From positions 62,001 to 126,000 of the forward strand of contig CACXBB010000010.1 in assembly GCA_902765735.1 (NCBI GenBank): a DNA stretch of 64,000 bases. Direction: 5' to 3'. This document shows, piece by piece, positions 47,075 to 55,709 of this stretch. Under the pieces are notes generated by a model, which ran no database searches, had not been told where the DNA came from, and saw only the letters and a list, made by a program, of their open reading frames with translations. How positions within the stretch are numbered: position 1 is the first letter of the stretch; each line of letters begins with the position of its first letter. This DNA is from an uncultured Eubacteriales bacterium (GTDB taxonomy: Bacteria > Bacillota > Clostridia > Christensenellales > Aristaeellaceae). Both the position numbers and the translations under genes were made by a program.

Positions 47075-47103
47075 ATTGACTTTCTTTGACCTTTGACTAT
47101 AAT
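47075..47103 (+). promoter_or_regulatory. hsp20 promoter with CtsR-type operator
   Basis: TTGACT (47076-47081), 16-base spacer, TATAAT (47098-47103). Read on the minus strand, 47075-47091 is GGTCAAAGAAAGTCAAT, which fits the CtsR heptamer repeat RGTCAAA-NAN-RGTCAAA with one mismatch. A third heptamer AGTCAAA (47092-47098) adjoins it. The operator covers the -35 and spacer. Confidence 0.75.
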
Positions 47104-47185
47104 TATAGATGTCGGCAGGAAAACGCGGATAGAACGCGGAGCCGCCGTTCATAATAGATCAAAAGCATTCAAGGAGGTAGGGATT

Positions 47186-47653
47186 ATGTTCAATATGATG
47201 CCTTATCGCGCCGGCAATCACCCGGCCAATCGTGAAAACCGCGGTTATTTTGAGGACTTTGCCAACGACTTCTTCCGCCCGTTCTTCGGCGACGGCTTCG
47301 GCCTGATGGCCGCCCAGCGCCCGATGAAGGTGGACGTGAAGGACGAGGGCGACAGGTTCGTGCTGGAGGCGGACATGCCCGGCATGAAGAAGGACGACCT
47401 GAAGGTGGAGGTCAACGACGGCGTGCTGACCATCTCCGCCAACTACGACGAGCGCAGCGAGCAGAAGGACGAGGAGAGCAAGTACGTCTACCGCGAGCGC
47501 CGCTGCGGCAGCATGAGCCGGGCCTTCAACGTGGAAGGCATCCGGGAGGACGGCATCACCGCGAAGTTCCAGGACGGCGTGCTGACGCTGGAGCTGCCCA
47601 AGTGCGCGCCGGAGGAGAAGCCCGAGGCCCACACCATCGAGATCAACGGCTGA
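47186..47653 (+). CDS. Hsp20-family small heat-shock protein
   Basis: ATP-independent chaperone that holds unfolding proteins. 155 residues from the ATG at 47186, with AAGGAGG upstream. Alpha-crystallin domain covers about 45-145 with VDVKDEGDRFVLEADMPGMKKDDLKVEV and the closing FQDGVLTLELPK. C-terminal HTIEING fits the IXI-type tail only loosely. Monocistronic between a CtsR-type promoter and a strong terminator. Confidence 0.94.
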   Translation: MFNMMPYRAGNHPANRENRGYFEDFANDFFRPFFGDGFGLMAAQRPMKVDVKDEGDRFVLEADMPGMKKDDLKVEVNDGVLTISANYDERSEQKDEESKYVYRERRCGSMSRAFNVEGIREDGITAKFQDGVLTLELPKCAPEEKPEAHTIEING

Positions 47654-47671
47654 TTAGAACCCATATAACAG

Positions 47672-47704
47672 CGGAGACGCCCGGAAAGGGCGCCTCCGTT
47701 TTTT
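47672..47704 (+). terminator. Terminator after hsp20
   Basis: CGGAGACGCCC and GGGCGCCTCCG arms with a GGAA-type loop, then six T. It also lies just beyond the converging GH1 gene. Confidence 0.9.
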
Positions 47705-47709
47705 ATGTT

Positions 47710-49077
47710 TCAGTAATACTTCGGGATATCGTTGAGGCTCTCGCCGTTGGTGGCGATCACGTTGGCGTACCACCAGGCGGAATCCTTGGGCACGCGGCGC
47801 AGGGTGGCGTAGTCCACGTACACGATGCCGAAGCGCTGGTCGTAGCCCTCGTTCCACTCGAAGTTGTCCAGGAAGCTCCAGTGCAGGTACGCCTTCACCG
47901 GCACGCCCTCCGCGACGGCCTGCGACAGGCAGGTGAGGTAGCGGTGCAGGAATTCAATGCGCTTGGGGTCGTGCACCTTGCCGTCCAGGAAGAGCATGTC
48001 GTGGTTGGACAGGCCGTCCTCGGTGATCCAGATCGGCAGGCCGTAGCGCTTGTAGACGTTCAGAGGCCCGTAGTACAGCGCCTCCGGGGTCACGGGCCAA
48101 TCGGTGGCGGTGCGCGGGCTGCCCACGGGCTCCCGCACCTGCCTGGCGTCGTCGTCCACCGGGCGGGCGTTGTAGATGTTCATGCCGATGAAGTCCGGCG
48201 TCTCCATAAGCTCCCAGTCGCTCGCGGGGATGTTGTCGGCGAAGGCGCGCACCGCGGGGATGGCGGAGGCGTCGTAGCGCCTGAGGATCAGGTCGTCCAG
48301 GAAGATGCTGAAGGTCATGGCCCAGTAGGGATGGCCGAGGTCGAAGGTGCCCTTTCGGGCGGCCTCGCGGCCCTCCGGGGTGTCGTTGCGGGGATAGCAC
48401 AGCCCGCCGCAGGACACCACGCCCACGGTGATGTCGGCGCTCACGGCCTTGATGGCCCGCTGGGCGGCGCTGTGGGCCAGGGCCATGTGGTGCAGGGCGC
48501 GCGCCACGTCGGCGTCGCCCAGCTTCCAGCCGGGGGCGTGCAGGCCGTTGCCGTAGCCCAGGTAGGCGGCGCACTGGGGCTCGTTGAGGGTCATGAAGCA
48601 GTCCACGCGGCCCTTGAAGTGCTCCGCCACCACGCGGGCGTAGCGCTCGAAGGCGGCCACGATGTCCCGGTTGAGCCAGCCGCCCTTGTGCTGCAGGGCG
48701 CTGGGGAGGTCCCAGTGGTACAGCGTGATCAGCGGGCGGATGCCGTTGGAGAGCAGCTCGTCCACCAGCTCGTCGTAGAATTTGAAGCCCAGGGGATTGA
48801 TATCGCCGTCGCCGTCCGGGATGATCCGGGGCCAGCTCACGGAGAAGCGGTAGGCGCGGACGTTCAGCGCCTTCATCAGCGCCACGTCCTCCTTCGCGCG
48901 GTGGTAGCAGTCGCAGGCCACGTCGCCGGTGTCGCCGTGCTTGACGTGGTCGCCGCCGATCTCGTGGCAGAAGTCGTCCCAGATGCTGGGCCCCTTGCCG
49001 TCGGCGTCCCAGGCGCCCTCGCACTGGAAGGAGGCGCAGGCCACGCCCCACAGAAAGTCCTTCGGAAATTGTACCAT
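47710..49077 (-). CDS. GH1 beta-glucosidase
   Basis: Retaining glycoside hydrolase family 1 enzyme, 455 residues from the ATG at 49077 (GGAGGG upstream). Starts FPKDFLWGVACASFQCEGAW, the family N-terminal signature. Acid/base Glu near 166 in TLNEPQ and nucleophile Glu near 353 in ITEDGLS, where most members have ENG. DFIGMNIYNARPV and LHWSFLDNFEWNEGYDQRFGIVYVDY are also typical. No signal peptide and no PTS genes nearby; likely cytosolic cleavage of beta-glucosides or 6-phospho derivatives. The two cannot be separated with confidence here. Confidence 0.93.
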   Translation of the reverse strand: MVQFPKDFLWGVACASFQCEGAWDADGKGPSIWDDFCHEIGGDHVKHGDTGDVACDCYHRAKEDVALMKALNVRAYRFSVSWPRIIPDGDGDINPLGFKFYDELVDELLSNGIRPLITLYHWDLPSALQHKGGWLNRDIVAAFERYARVVAEHFKGRVDCFMTLNEPQCAAYLGYGNGLHAPGWKLGDADVARALHHMALAHSAAQRAIKAVSADITVGVVSCGGLCYPRNDTPEGREAARKGTFDLGHPYWAMTFSIFLDDLILRRYDASAIPAVRAFADNIPASDWELMETPDFIGMNIYNARPVDDDARQVREPVGSPRTATDWPVTPEALYYGPLNVYKRYGLPIWITEDGLSNHDMLFLDGKVHDPKRIEFLHRYLTCLSQAVAEGVPVKAYLHWSFLDNFEWNEGYDQRFGIVYVDYATLRRVPKDSAWWYANVIATNGESLNDIPKYY

Positions 49078-49114
49078 GGATTTGCCCTCCGCATGTATCA
49101 TTGTGATATTCAAC

Positions 49115-49144
49115 ATTATAGTGTGTCCGGCCGGCAGTTGTCAA
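49115..49144 (-). promoter_or_regulatory. Promoter of the GH1 gene
   Basis: Minus strand TTGACA (49139-49144), 18-base spacer, TATAAT (49115-49120). Confidence 0.75.
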
Positions 49145-49232
49145 CGATGTCCGGGAAAAGAAAAAAAGATTGCATATTTTGAGGAAGTCGTGTATAATAT
49201 CAGTGTAAAAGTGGATAAAAGGAGGAACCTCC

Positions 49233-49562
49233 ATGAAGCTGATCATCGCCATCGTTCAGGACGAGGACGCTTCCCGCCTGATCACCAGCCTCATGTCAGA
49301 CGGCTATCGGGTGACAAAGCTTGCCACCACAGGCGGATTCCTTCGTTCCGGCAATACCACGCTGCTGGTCGGCGTTGAGGACGACAAGCTCAAGAACGCC
49401 ATGTCCATCATCGAGAAGGTGTGCAAGAGCCGCAAGCAGATCGCCTCCTCGCCCGCGCCGATCTCCGGTACCACCGGGGTGTACGTGCCCTATCCGATTG
49501 AAGTGACCGTGGGCGGCGCGACCATCTTTGTGCTGGATGTCGAGCAGTTCACCAAGATCTGA
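49233..49562 (+). CDS. darA: DarA/PstA, PII-like cyclic di-AMP receptor
   Basis: 109-residue PII-fold signal protein that binds c-di-AMP as a trimer. Contains the family stretch LATTGGFLRSGNTTLLVGVEDD and the C-terminal VGGATIFVLDVEQF. AAAAGGAGG ribosome site. In Bacillus the same gene (yaaQ) lies upstream of holB and yaaT, exactly as here, so this is a conserved neighbourhood. Confidence 0.95.
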   Translation: MKLIIAIVQDEDASRLITSLMSDGYRVTKLATTGGFLRSGNTTLLVGVEDDKLKNAMSIIEKVCKSRKQIASSPAPISGTTGVYVPYPIEVTVGGATIFVLDVEQFTKI

Positions 49563-49570
49563 GGCTGGCC

Positions 49571-50554
49571 TTGAAACTCTCTGAATTCACGGGATATGGC
49601 GACAAAATGGAGCAGCTGATGCGTTCGGTTCAAGCCGGGCGCATTGTTCATGCCCTGCTGTTCGTGGGGCCCCGCGGCTCGGGCAAGCGCACGATGGCGA
49701 ACCTGTTTGCCCAGGCCATGCTGTGCAGGGGGCCGGAGCCCCGGCCCTGCGGCACGTGTCCCGCCTGCAAGCGGTATCTGGCGGGCTCCCATCCCGACGT
49801 CAGGACGCTCCGCCCGGAGAAGAAGACCCTCGGCGTGGACGAGATCCGCGACCTGATCGACTACCTGTCGCTGAAGCCCTACGAGGGCGGCAGGCACATC
49901 GCCATCATCGAGCAGGCGGACAAAATGACCCCGCCCGCCCAGAACGCCCTATTAAAGACGCTGGAGAACCCCGACGGCGAGGCGATGTTCTTCCTGATCG
50001 CCGAGGACGCCGGGGGCCTGCTGCCCACGATACGCTCCCGCTGCCAGGCGGTGCGGTTCACGGACCTGTCCGTGGAGGACTGCGCCGGGGTGCTCGTCAA
50101 GCGGGGCATCGCGCCGGAGCGCGCCAAAATGCTCGCGGGCATGGCCCAGGGCTCGGTGGGCCGGGCGCTGGCGCTCAATGCGGACGAGGGCTTCATGGAC
50201 CTGCGGAACAGGGTGATTCAATCGCTGGAGACCCTCGGCGACGCCGCCAGCGTGTCCAGGGCCGCCGCGCTTTTGGAGGACGAGAAGGGCGCGGAGGGGG
50301 ACATACTCGACATCATGGAGCTCTGGGCCCGCGACCGCATGGCGGCGCAGGCCGGGGCGCAGCCCTACCAGGCGGGGGAGTACGACCGCCTCGTCAAGGG
50401 CAAAATCGACGGCCGGGCGCTCTTGAAGGGCGTCGTGGAGGCGCGCAGGCGGCTTGCGAGCAACGTCGCCTGGCCCGGCGTGCTGGAAAACATGTACTTC
50501 GACCTGATCAATACGGAAAACAGCGGGAGGACGACGCTTTCATGGCAACGGTAA
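49571..50554 (+). CDS. holB: DNA polymerase III subunit delta prime
   Basis: Clamp-loader ATPase-fold subunit, 327 residues, TTG start 8 bases after darA. Walker A is GPRGSGKRT; a zinc-binding Cys set follows (CRGPEPRPCGTCPACKRY). The IIEQADKMTPPAQNALLKTLENP segment and the SRC arginine-finger motif (TIRSRCQAV) are typical of the delta prime/DnaX group. Overlaps ricT by 13 bases. Confidence 0.93.
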   Translation: MKLSEFTGYGDKMEQLMRSVQAGRIVHALLFVGPRGSGKRTMANLFAQAMLCRGPEPRPCGTCPACKRYLAGSHPDVRTLRPEKKTLGVDEIRDLIDYLSLKPYEGGRHIAIIEQADKMTPPAQNALLKTLENPDGEAMFFLIAEDAGGLLPTIRSRCQAVRFTDLSVEDCAGVLVKRGIAPERAKMLAGMAQGSVGRALALNADEGFMDLRNRVIQSLETLGDAASVSRAAALLEDEKGAEGDILDIMELWARDRMAAQAGAQPYQAGEYDRLVKGKIDGRALLKGVVEARRRLASNVAWPGVLENMYFDLINTENSGRTTLSWQR

Positions 50555-51651
50555 TTGGCGTCCGCTTCAAGAAGGCGGGCAAGGTATACTATTTTGATCC
50601 CAGCGGCATCTGGCCCCGGCCCGGCGACTGCGTGATCGTGGAGACCTCGCGGGGCGTGGAGTTCGGCGAGGTGGTGACGGGCTCGCGGTCCGTCAACGAC
50701 CAGCAGATCGTCACGCCGCTGAAAAAGGTGGTGCGCATGGCCACCGAGGAGGACATCCGCCGCGCCGAGAACAACGAGCGCCGGGAGAAGGAGGCCTTCA
50801 CGGTCTGCCAGGAGAAGATATTGAAGCACAAGCTGGACATGAAGCTGGTCAGCGTGGAGATCACCTTCGACAACTCCAAGATCATATTCTACTTCACCGC
50901 CAACGGGCGCGTGGACTTCCGCGAGCTGGTGAAGGACCTGGCGAGCGTGTTCAAGATCCGCATCGAGCTTCGGCAGATCGGCGTGCGCGACGAGGCCAAG
51001 ATGTTGGGTGGCCTCGGGGCCTGCGGGCGGACCATCTGCTGCGGCGCGTTCCTGGGGGACTTCCAGCCCGTGTCCATCAAGATGGCCAAGGAGCAGAACC
51101 TCTCCCTCAACCCGGCCAAGATCTCCGGCCAGTGCGGGCGGCTGATGTGCTGTTTGAACTACGAGCAGGAGAACTACGAGCAGGTCCACAAGCGCCTGCC
51201 CCGGGTGGGGAAGGACATCGTCACCCCGGACGGCGTGGGCGTGATCACCGAGATCAACGTGATCAAGGAGCGCGTCAGGGTGCGCATCCGCCAGGACGAC
51301 GACAGCTTTGACATCAAGGAGTACGACATCGACGAGGTGCGCCGCCCCGGCCCCGGCGACGCCGCCGCCGTGCGGGAGACGCCCCGGTCCCAGGAGCGCA
51401 GGCCCCGCCGGGCTCAGGCCGCCGAGGAAGCGGAGGCGAAGGGCGAGGAGGACGCCGAGGACAGGAAGCGGCGCTACCCCCACCAGAAGGCCCCGAAGAA
51501 CCTGTCCACCGACCAGTTCTTCGAGAAGCTCCGGGAGACCGGCGGGGTGACCCCCGTGTCCGGCACCCGGGAGCATCGCCGCCGCCGCGGCGGACGCGGC
51601 AGGGGAGAGGGCCCCGCGCAGGAGGGCGAGGCGCCGAAGAAGGAAGAATGA
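50542..51651 (+). CDS. ricT: RicT/YaaT, PSP1-domain protein
   Basis: 369 residues from the ATG at 50542 (GGGAGG upstream); longer frames upstream are holB in another frame. PSP1 domain with the conserved Cys sets GACGRTICCGAF and GQCGRLMCCLNYE, which in Bacillus RicT help bind Fe-S clusters. RicT acts with RicA and RicF in RNase Y-dependent mRNA maturation and affects competence, biofilm and sporulation. After about 265 a charged, Arg/Glu-rich tail of about 100 residues is likely disordered. RicA and RicF genes are not in the window. Confidence 0.92.
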   Translation: MATVIGVRFKKAGKVYYFDPSGIWPRPGDCVIVETSRGVEFGEVVTGSRSVNDQQIVTPLKKVVRMATEEDIRRAENNERREKEAFTVCQEKILKHKLDMKLVSVEITFDNSKIIFYFTANGRVDFRELVKDLASVFKIRIELRQIGVRDEAKMLGGLGACGRTICCGAFLGDFQPVSIKMAKEQNLSLNPAKISGQCGRLMCCLNYEQENYEQVHKRLPRVGKDIVTPDGVGVITEINVIKERVRVRIRQDDDSFDIKEYDIDEVRRPGPGDAAAVRETPRSQERRPRRAQAAEEAEAKGEEDAEDRKRRYPHQKAPKNLSTDQFFEKLRETGGVTPVSGTREHRRRRGGRGRGEGPAQEGEAPKKEE

Positions 51652-51661
51652 CGATGATAGA

Positions 51662-51696
51662 CACGACCACCGGCCAGGCCGGTGGTCGTGTTTGTT
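51662..51696 (+). terminator. Terminator after ricT
   Basis: CACGACCACCGGCC and its exact inverse with a 1-base centre, then TTTGTT. Confidence 0.8.
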
Positions 51697-51697
51697 G

Positions 51698-51931
51698 TGG
51701 GAGGGAGTAGGCAGTAGGGAGTAGGGGCTATGTTGGTACGAACCCGGATGTAGGGACGCCATTTATGGCGTCCGCGGGGGACGGGGGACGACCTCTTCCG
51801 TCAGCATCAAAGGATGCTGCCACCTTCCCCTGAAGGGGAAGGCATAGGGTAACGCTGCCAAAAGCCTTCCCCTTCAGGGGAAGGTGGCTTAATGCCGTCA
51901 GGCATTAAGACGGAAGAGGTCGTTCTCCTGA
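51698..51931. repeat. Composite repeat entering the 3' end of the RyR-like gene
   Basis: GTAGGGA tandem run, TAGGGACGCCATTTATGGCGTCC, then an inverted element with arms GACGACCTCTTCCGTC (about 51787) and GACGGAAGAGGTCGTTC (about 51910), inner GATGCTGCC and CCTTCCCCTGAAGGGGAAGG palindromes. The right arm contains the TAA stop and the last six codons of the gene on the minus strand. Confidence 0.75.
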
Positions 51932-53704
51932 ATCCCGCCGCATGATCTCGGGGATGGCGAGTATGTTGTTGACGTCCATCCGCTTATAGTCCACGCGCCT
52001 GCCGGTGGCGGCGAACTCGCGGTCGGAGAGGCCGTCCAGCGCCTCCCAGGGCACGAGGCAGGCATGGGTCATGGCGCGGGTATCCTTGCCGAGGCGAATG
52101 TCCTCCCCGGTCTTGATGCGGGCCGCGCGCCGGTCCAGCTCCGCCTCGGTCATGGTCCGGTAGCCCATGGCCAGGTGAAACGCGCACCAGCGCCGATGCT
52201 CGGTGCGGGCCATGTTCTCCAGCAGCGCACCCTCCGGCGGCCAGACCCGCTCAAGCGCCTCCGGGGTCTCGGCCCCCATCATGCGGCAAAAGGCGGGGTA
52301 GAAATCCACCGAGGCCCGGCAGCTCGCGCGGCTGAAGGCGTCGCAGGTCCGCCAGTCGGCCTCAGGGGAGGGCCCGTTGCAGTAGGCGTGATTGAGCACC
52401 ATGGCCAAGCGGTCCATGGCCCGCACGTCGATGTTCTCCAGCCGGTACTCCGCGTCCTCCAGCGTCACGCTGCCCTCGGCGCACTGCACGATGGCGGGGC
52501 GCTCGTCCCGCAGCTCGTAGTAGCGCTCCAGCGCATGGGCGAGGATCATGTTGGCCTTGCGGCTTCCGGCGCACAGCGCGATGATGGCGGGCCTGTGGGC
52601 CTCCAGCCGGTCGTAGAAGGCCGCGCTGCGGGCGTCCTCCTGAATGAGCTGGATGTCGTAGGCTTCGAGCATGGCGGAGAAGCGGGCCTTCATCAGGCCG
52701 GAGAGGGCGTCCATGCGGGCGTCCACCACCTGGGCGCGGAAGGCGCTGCCCTCGAACTGGCCGTTCATTACCAGGTGCCGGAGCATGGCCTTGCCCATCC
52801 GGCCGAAGCCGACGACCAGCACCCGCAGATCGCCCGAGGCGCGCCCGTCGGCGTCGAAATCCACGCGAGACCAGGGCGGCAGGCATCGGATCGCCTGCCG
52901 CGCGGTGAGCTCGCTCTCGTCGCAGGCGAACAGGCTGCCGAAGCCGCAGCGCCCCGGTGATGCCAGCAGGCCGACCGCCCGGGCTTCGCTGACGCCCAGC
53001 AGGAACAGGCTAGCGTTTAAACCGTCCATGCCCCGCGCCGACATGGCGTCCCGGAGCGCAGTGGCGAAGCGCAGGTTCTCCCCGGCGTCGGGACTGACGC
53101 AGTAGACGGACAGCGGCCGCCTTGCGCTGATGTGTCGAAGCAGCTCGGCGGCGGCGCGGCCGTCCGGGTCGTCCTGAAACGACACGCCGCCCAGGGCCTC
53201 GGAGACGTCGTCATCGTCCCGCGTCACGCACACCAGCCCCCGGCTCCCGCGGGGGAGCCTGACCAGTCGGGCGGTCTGGCGGGTCGCGCCGTACACCAGC
53301 GTCACCGCGCCGACGCGCAGCAGCTTGACGCGCAGATACTTGAGCAGTTGCTGTCCCAGCACCGCGATGGCCGCGCTGGCGGTGACGTAGAAGGCCAGGA
53401 AGTGGGTCAGCCAAAACCCGGCCATGGCGGCGTCGCTGCGGCTCAGCGGCGTCTGGGAGAACGTGCCCAGGTCGTTGACGCCGGCGAACATGCGGCAGAT
53501 CGTCATCAGCGTCCGAAACAGCGTGGCGACGGAGAGGCCGCTCGTCCAGGTGTAGGCGTAGCCGTAGATGAGCATCCCGGACACCGCGGCAAAGCAGGCG
53601 CAGAAGCCCATGCTTCGCGCCTTGAAGCGCGTGTCCAGCGCGAGGTTCAGTATTACCGCCAGAAAGCCCAGGGCGGTGAGCAGAATGAGGAAAGCGATCT
53701 TCAT
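51905..53704 (-). CDS. Membrane protein with Rossmann domains and C-terminal RyR-like domain
   Basis: 599 residues. Three or four N-terminal helices (for example MKIAFLILLTALGFLAVIL and AGFWLTHFLAFYVTASAAIAVL) without a K+ selectivity filter. A first nucleotide-binding-like region near 135-170, a clear TrkA_N-type Rossmann loop VLVVGFGRMGKAM near 295, and an RyR-like stretch near 505-570 (ARTEHRRWCAFHLAMGYR; THACLVPWEALDGL). It resembles the soluble half of the neighbouring K+ channel protein, so the two are probably paralogues working together. The domain call for RyR (PF02026) is by pattern. The last residues are encoded by repeat DNA. Confidence 0.72.
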   Translation of the reverse strand: MKIAFLILLTALGFLAVILNLALDTRFKARSMGFCACFAAVSGMLIYGYAYTWTSGLSVATLFRTLMTICRMFAGVNDLGTFSQTPLSRSDAAMAGFWLTHFLAFYVTASAAIAVLGQQLLKYLRVKLLRVGAVTLVYGATRQTARLVRLPRGSRGLVCVTRDDDDVSEALGGVSFQDDPDGRAAAELLRHISARRPLSVYCVSPDAGENLRFATALRDAMSARGMDGLNASLFLLGVSEARAVGLLASPGRCGFGSLFACDESELTARQAIRCLPPWSRVDFDADGRASGDLRVLVVGFGRMGKAMLRHLVMNGQFEGSAFRAQVVDARMDALSGLMKARFSAMLEAYDIQLIQEDARSAAFYDRLEAHRPAIIALCAGSRKANMILAHALERYYELRDERPAIVQCAEGSVTLEDAEYRLENIDVRAMDRLAMVLNHAYCNGPSPEADWRTCDAFSRASCRASVDFYPAFCRMMGAETPEALERVWPPEGALLENMARTEHRRWCAFHLAMGYRTMTEAELDRRAARIKTGEDIRLGKDTRAMTHACLVPWEALDGLSDREFAATGRRVDYKRMDVNNILAIPEIMRRDSGERPLPS

Positions 53705-53770
53705 GCGGCACCTTCGTGATTAAGGGTGAGTGATAAAGGTTTTGCACGTTATCTTTTAGGAACGCGGCAG

Positions 53771-53957
53771 GACTCCCCCAGTCAGCTTCGCTGACAGCCC
53801 CCTAGAGGAGGACTCCCTCAGGCGCTACGCGCCAGCTCCCTTCACTCCCCCAGTCAGCTTCGCTGACAGCCCCCTCGGAGAGGGGGCCAAGACGGGAGCC
53901 TTTTGGCGGCGAACCCATAGCCTCCCTGCTCGGCGGAGCCGAGACGGAGGGAGTCGG
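53771..53957. repeat. Palindromic repeat between the two RyR-like genes
   Basis: Copy of the GACTCCCTC...GAGGGAGTC element, with a partial duplicate of its CAGTCAGCTTCGCTGACAGCCCCCT part at the left end. Related to 43892-44020. Confidence 0.8.
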
Positions 53958-53987
53958 CATCCCCGATCTTTCAGTGACGAGCCATTA

Positions 53988-55508
53988 TTATGTTTTTTCT
54001 GATTCAGCCAGATCCCGGAACATCAGCCAGGCGTTGTCGTCCTTGCGGCGTTCGGCCTCATCGAGCCGGGCGTAGGGCACGAGCATCGGGTGGCGGCGCA
54101 GGGCGTTGTCCCGGGTGGGGGCGTACTGCCAGTTGTAGAGCGCGTGGAACAGGCACCAGCGGGCGTGCTCGATGGTCCGGCAGCGCTCTGTAAGTTCGGG
54201 ACCGGCGCTCTCGTAGACCTCCGCGGCGCGGCGGCAGGCCTCCGGGGTGAGGGCGCGGACGTCCTCGCGGAGCAGCAGCCGCAGCTTGGTCAGCAGATGG
54301 TCCGCCGCGGCTAGGTTGGAGCGCTTCGGAAACTCCGGCAGGGCCTCCCAGGGGGGCACGTCGTAATCCGCGCTCTGACGGTAGCGCTCGTGGAGCTGCC
54401 GGGCCAGGGCGTTCAGTGTCTGCTTCATCACCAGCTCGGGGGTGAACAGGCTCGTGTCGTCGCCGAAGTACCAGATGTCCTGCAACCCCCGGGGACACCG
54501 GGCGTGCAGCGCGCCGGGGACGACGTAGAAGCGCCGGATGAGGTCCAGCGCCTCGCGGTTGGTCTCCGGGTCGTCGGCGCACAGCGTCACGCGGTCGGCG
54601 CTTCGCAATATGTCGGGGCAGGCGCGCCAGTCCTCCGGGTGGAAGCACAGCGTGAATTCCGCGTCGGGCACCCCGTCCAGCGCCCCGTGGACGGCCCGCC
54701 ACAGGGACCAGTCTCCGAAGAGGTCGATCGTGCACCCGGGCGGCGCGGTCAGCAGCCCCTGTAGCAGCAGCGCCCGGGCAAAGCGACCGCACCCGATCAG
54801 CGCCGCGCGCTCGCCGTCGAAATGCCAGGGCTGGGTCTGCCAGTACAGCCGGGCGGCGCACTCCGCGTCGCCGAAGAGCACCACGTTGCCCGGCAGGGCC
54901 TCATCCAGCCCGTCGCCCCGGCAGTAGACGGTCACGGGCCTTTCCTGCACCGCGGCGGCGAGGCGCTCGTTGGCGGAGATGTCCTCATCCATGGCAAACA
55001 GCACGCGCTCGCCCTCCGCGGCGAAGGGCAGGTCGAGCAGCGCCTCTGGCGACATGTCCAGCGCGACGGCGTCCGGCGCCGGGGCGCTCGCCGTGCCGCA
55101 GAACACCCTGAGCCCGTCCGTGAGTCCCGCGGAGAGCGCCCGGGAGGCGGCGTTGTCCCCGGCGAACACGTACCACCGCGCCCGCCTGTGCCGCCAAAGC
55201 CTGAAGCGGGGGTAGAGGCGACCCGTGACGGCGGCGCAGATGCCCCCCACCAGCAGCGCCAGCAGGCCGGTGCTCATGATGACGAACAGGCCGCCCACGA
55301 TCTTGCCGCCGCGGGTCACGGGGGTCATGTCGCCGTAGCCCACGCTGGAGAGGGTCACCAGCGAATACCAGACCGCCTTGGGGAGGGTGTCGATCATGGC
55401 GTCCTCCCGGGGGGATTCCAGGGCGACCAGCAGCAGGAGCATCAACAAGTAGACGCCGATGCCCGCCGCGATCAGCCGTTTGAGCTTTTTTCCGCCGTTG
55501 ATGGTCAT
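53988..55508 (-). CDS. Two-helix K+ channel with Rossmann domains and RyR-like C terminus
   Basis: 506 residues. Helix 1 at about 11-30, pore helix and selectivity filter TLSSVGYGD (GYGD at 57-60), helix 2 at about 69-92. The cytosolic part has an RCK/TrkA_N-like region (YVFAGDNAASRAL), a second Rossmann loop ALIGCGRFARAL near 245 and a C-terminal RyR-like stretch (IEHARWCLFHALYNWQYAP, then HPMLVPYARLDEAE). This looks like a K+ channel gated by a nucleotide-type ligand. In animals RyR-domain channels respond to cyclic ADP-ribose through a still debated site, so an NAD-derived ligand is a reasonable but unproven idea. Between the TIR gene and its RyR-like paralogue, same strand. Confidence 0.8.
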   Translation of the reverse strand: MTINGGKKLKRLIAAGIGVYLLMLLLLVALESPREDAMIDTLPKAVWYSLVTLSSVGYGDMTPVTRGGKIVGGLFVIMSTGLLALLVGGICAAVTGRLYPRFRLWRHRRARWYVFAGDNAASRALSAGLTDGLRVFCGTASAPAPDAVALDMSPEALLDLPFAAEGERVLFAMDEDISANERLAAAVQERPVTVYCRGDGLDEALPGNVVLFGDAECAARLYWQTQPWHFDGERAALIGCGRFARALLLQGLLTAPPGCTIDLFGDWSLWRAVHGALDGVPDAEFTLCFHPEDWRACPDILRSADRVTLCADDPETNREALDLIRRFYVVPGALHARCPRGLQDIWYFGDDTSLFTPELVMKQTLNALARQLHERYRQSADYDVPPWEALPEFPKRSNLAAADHLLTKLRLLLREDVRALTPEACRRAAEVYESAGPELTERCRTIEHARWCLFHALYNWQYAPTRDNALRRHPMLVPYARLDEAERRKDDNAWLMFRDLAESEKT

Positions 55509-55547
55509 CAGCGCCTTTCCTTTTTATTGATCAAAGATTTTCGGTAC

Positions 55548-55702
55548 GGCGGGCGATGAGGGCATCGCCCCTACAACGGCGTGCAAACCTTTGGGCGATG
55601 GGGGGCATCGCCCCTACAACGGCGTGCAAACCGTTGGGCGATGGGGGCATCGCCCCTACAACGCCGTGTGATGCGTAGGGGCGATCCCCTGATCGCCCGT
55701 CG
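55548..55702. repeat. Array of four GGGCGATG...CATCGCCC palindromes
   Basis: Four palindromes: GGGCGATGAGGGCATCGCCC, GGGCGATGGGGGGCATCGCCC, GGGCGATGGGGGCATCGCCC and, inverted, GGGGCGATCCCCTGATCGCCC. The first three are joined by CTACAACGGCGTGCAAAC-type spacers of equal length (period about 45). Lies between the TIR gene and the channel gene. Confidence 0.85.
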
Positions 55703-55709
55703 CCGCCGT

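Noticed and set aside
49723-50541. N-terminal extension of RicT
   Set aside because: This is holB read in another frame; the conserved PSP1 protein starts at the ATG at 50542.
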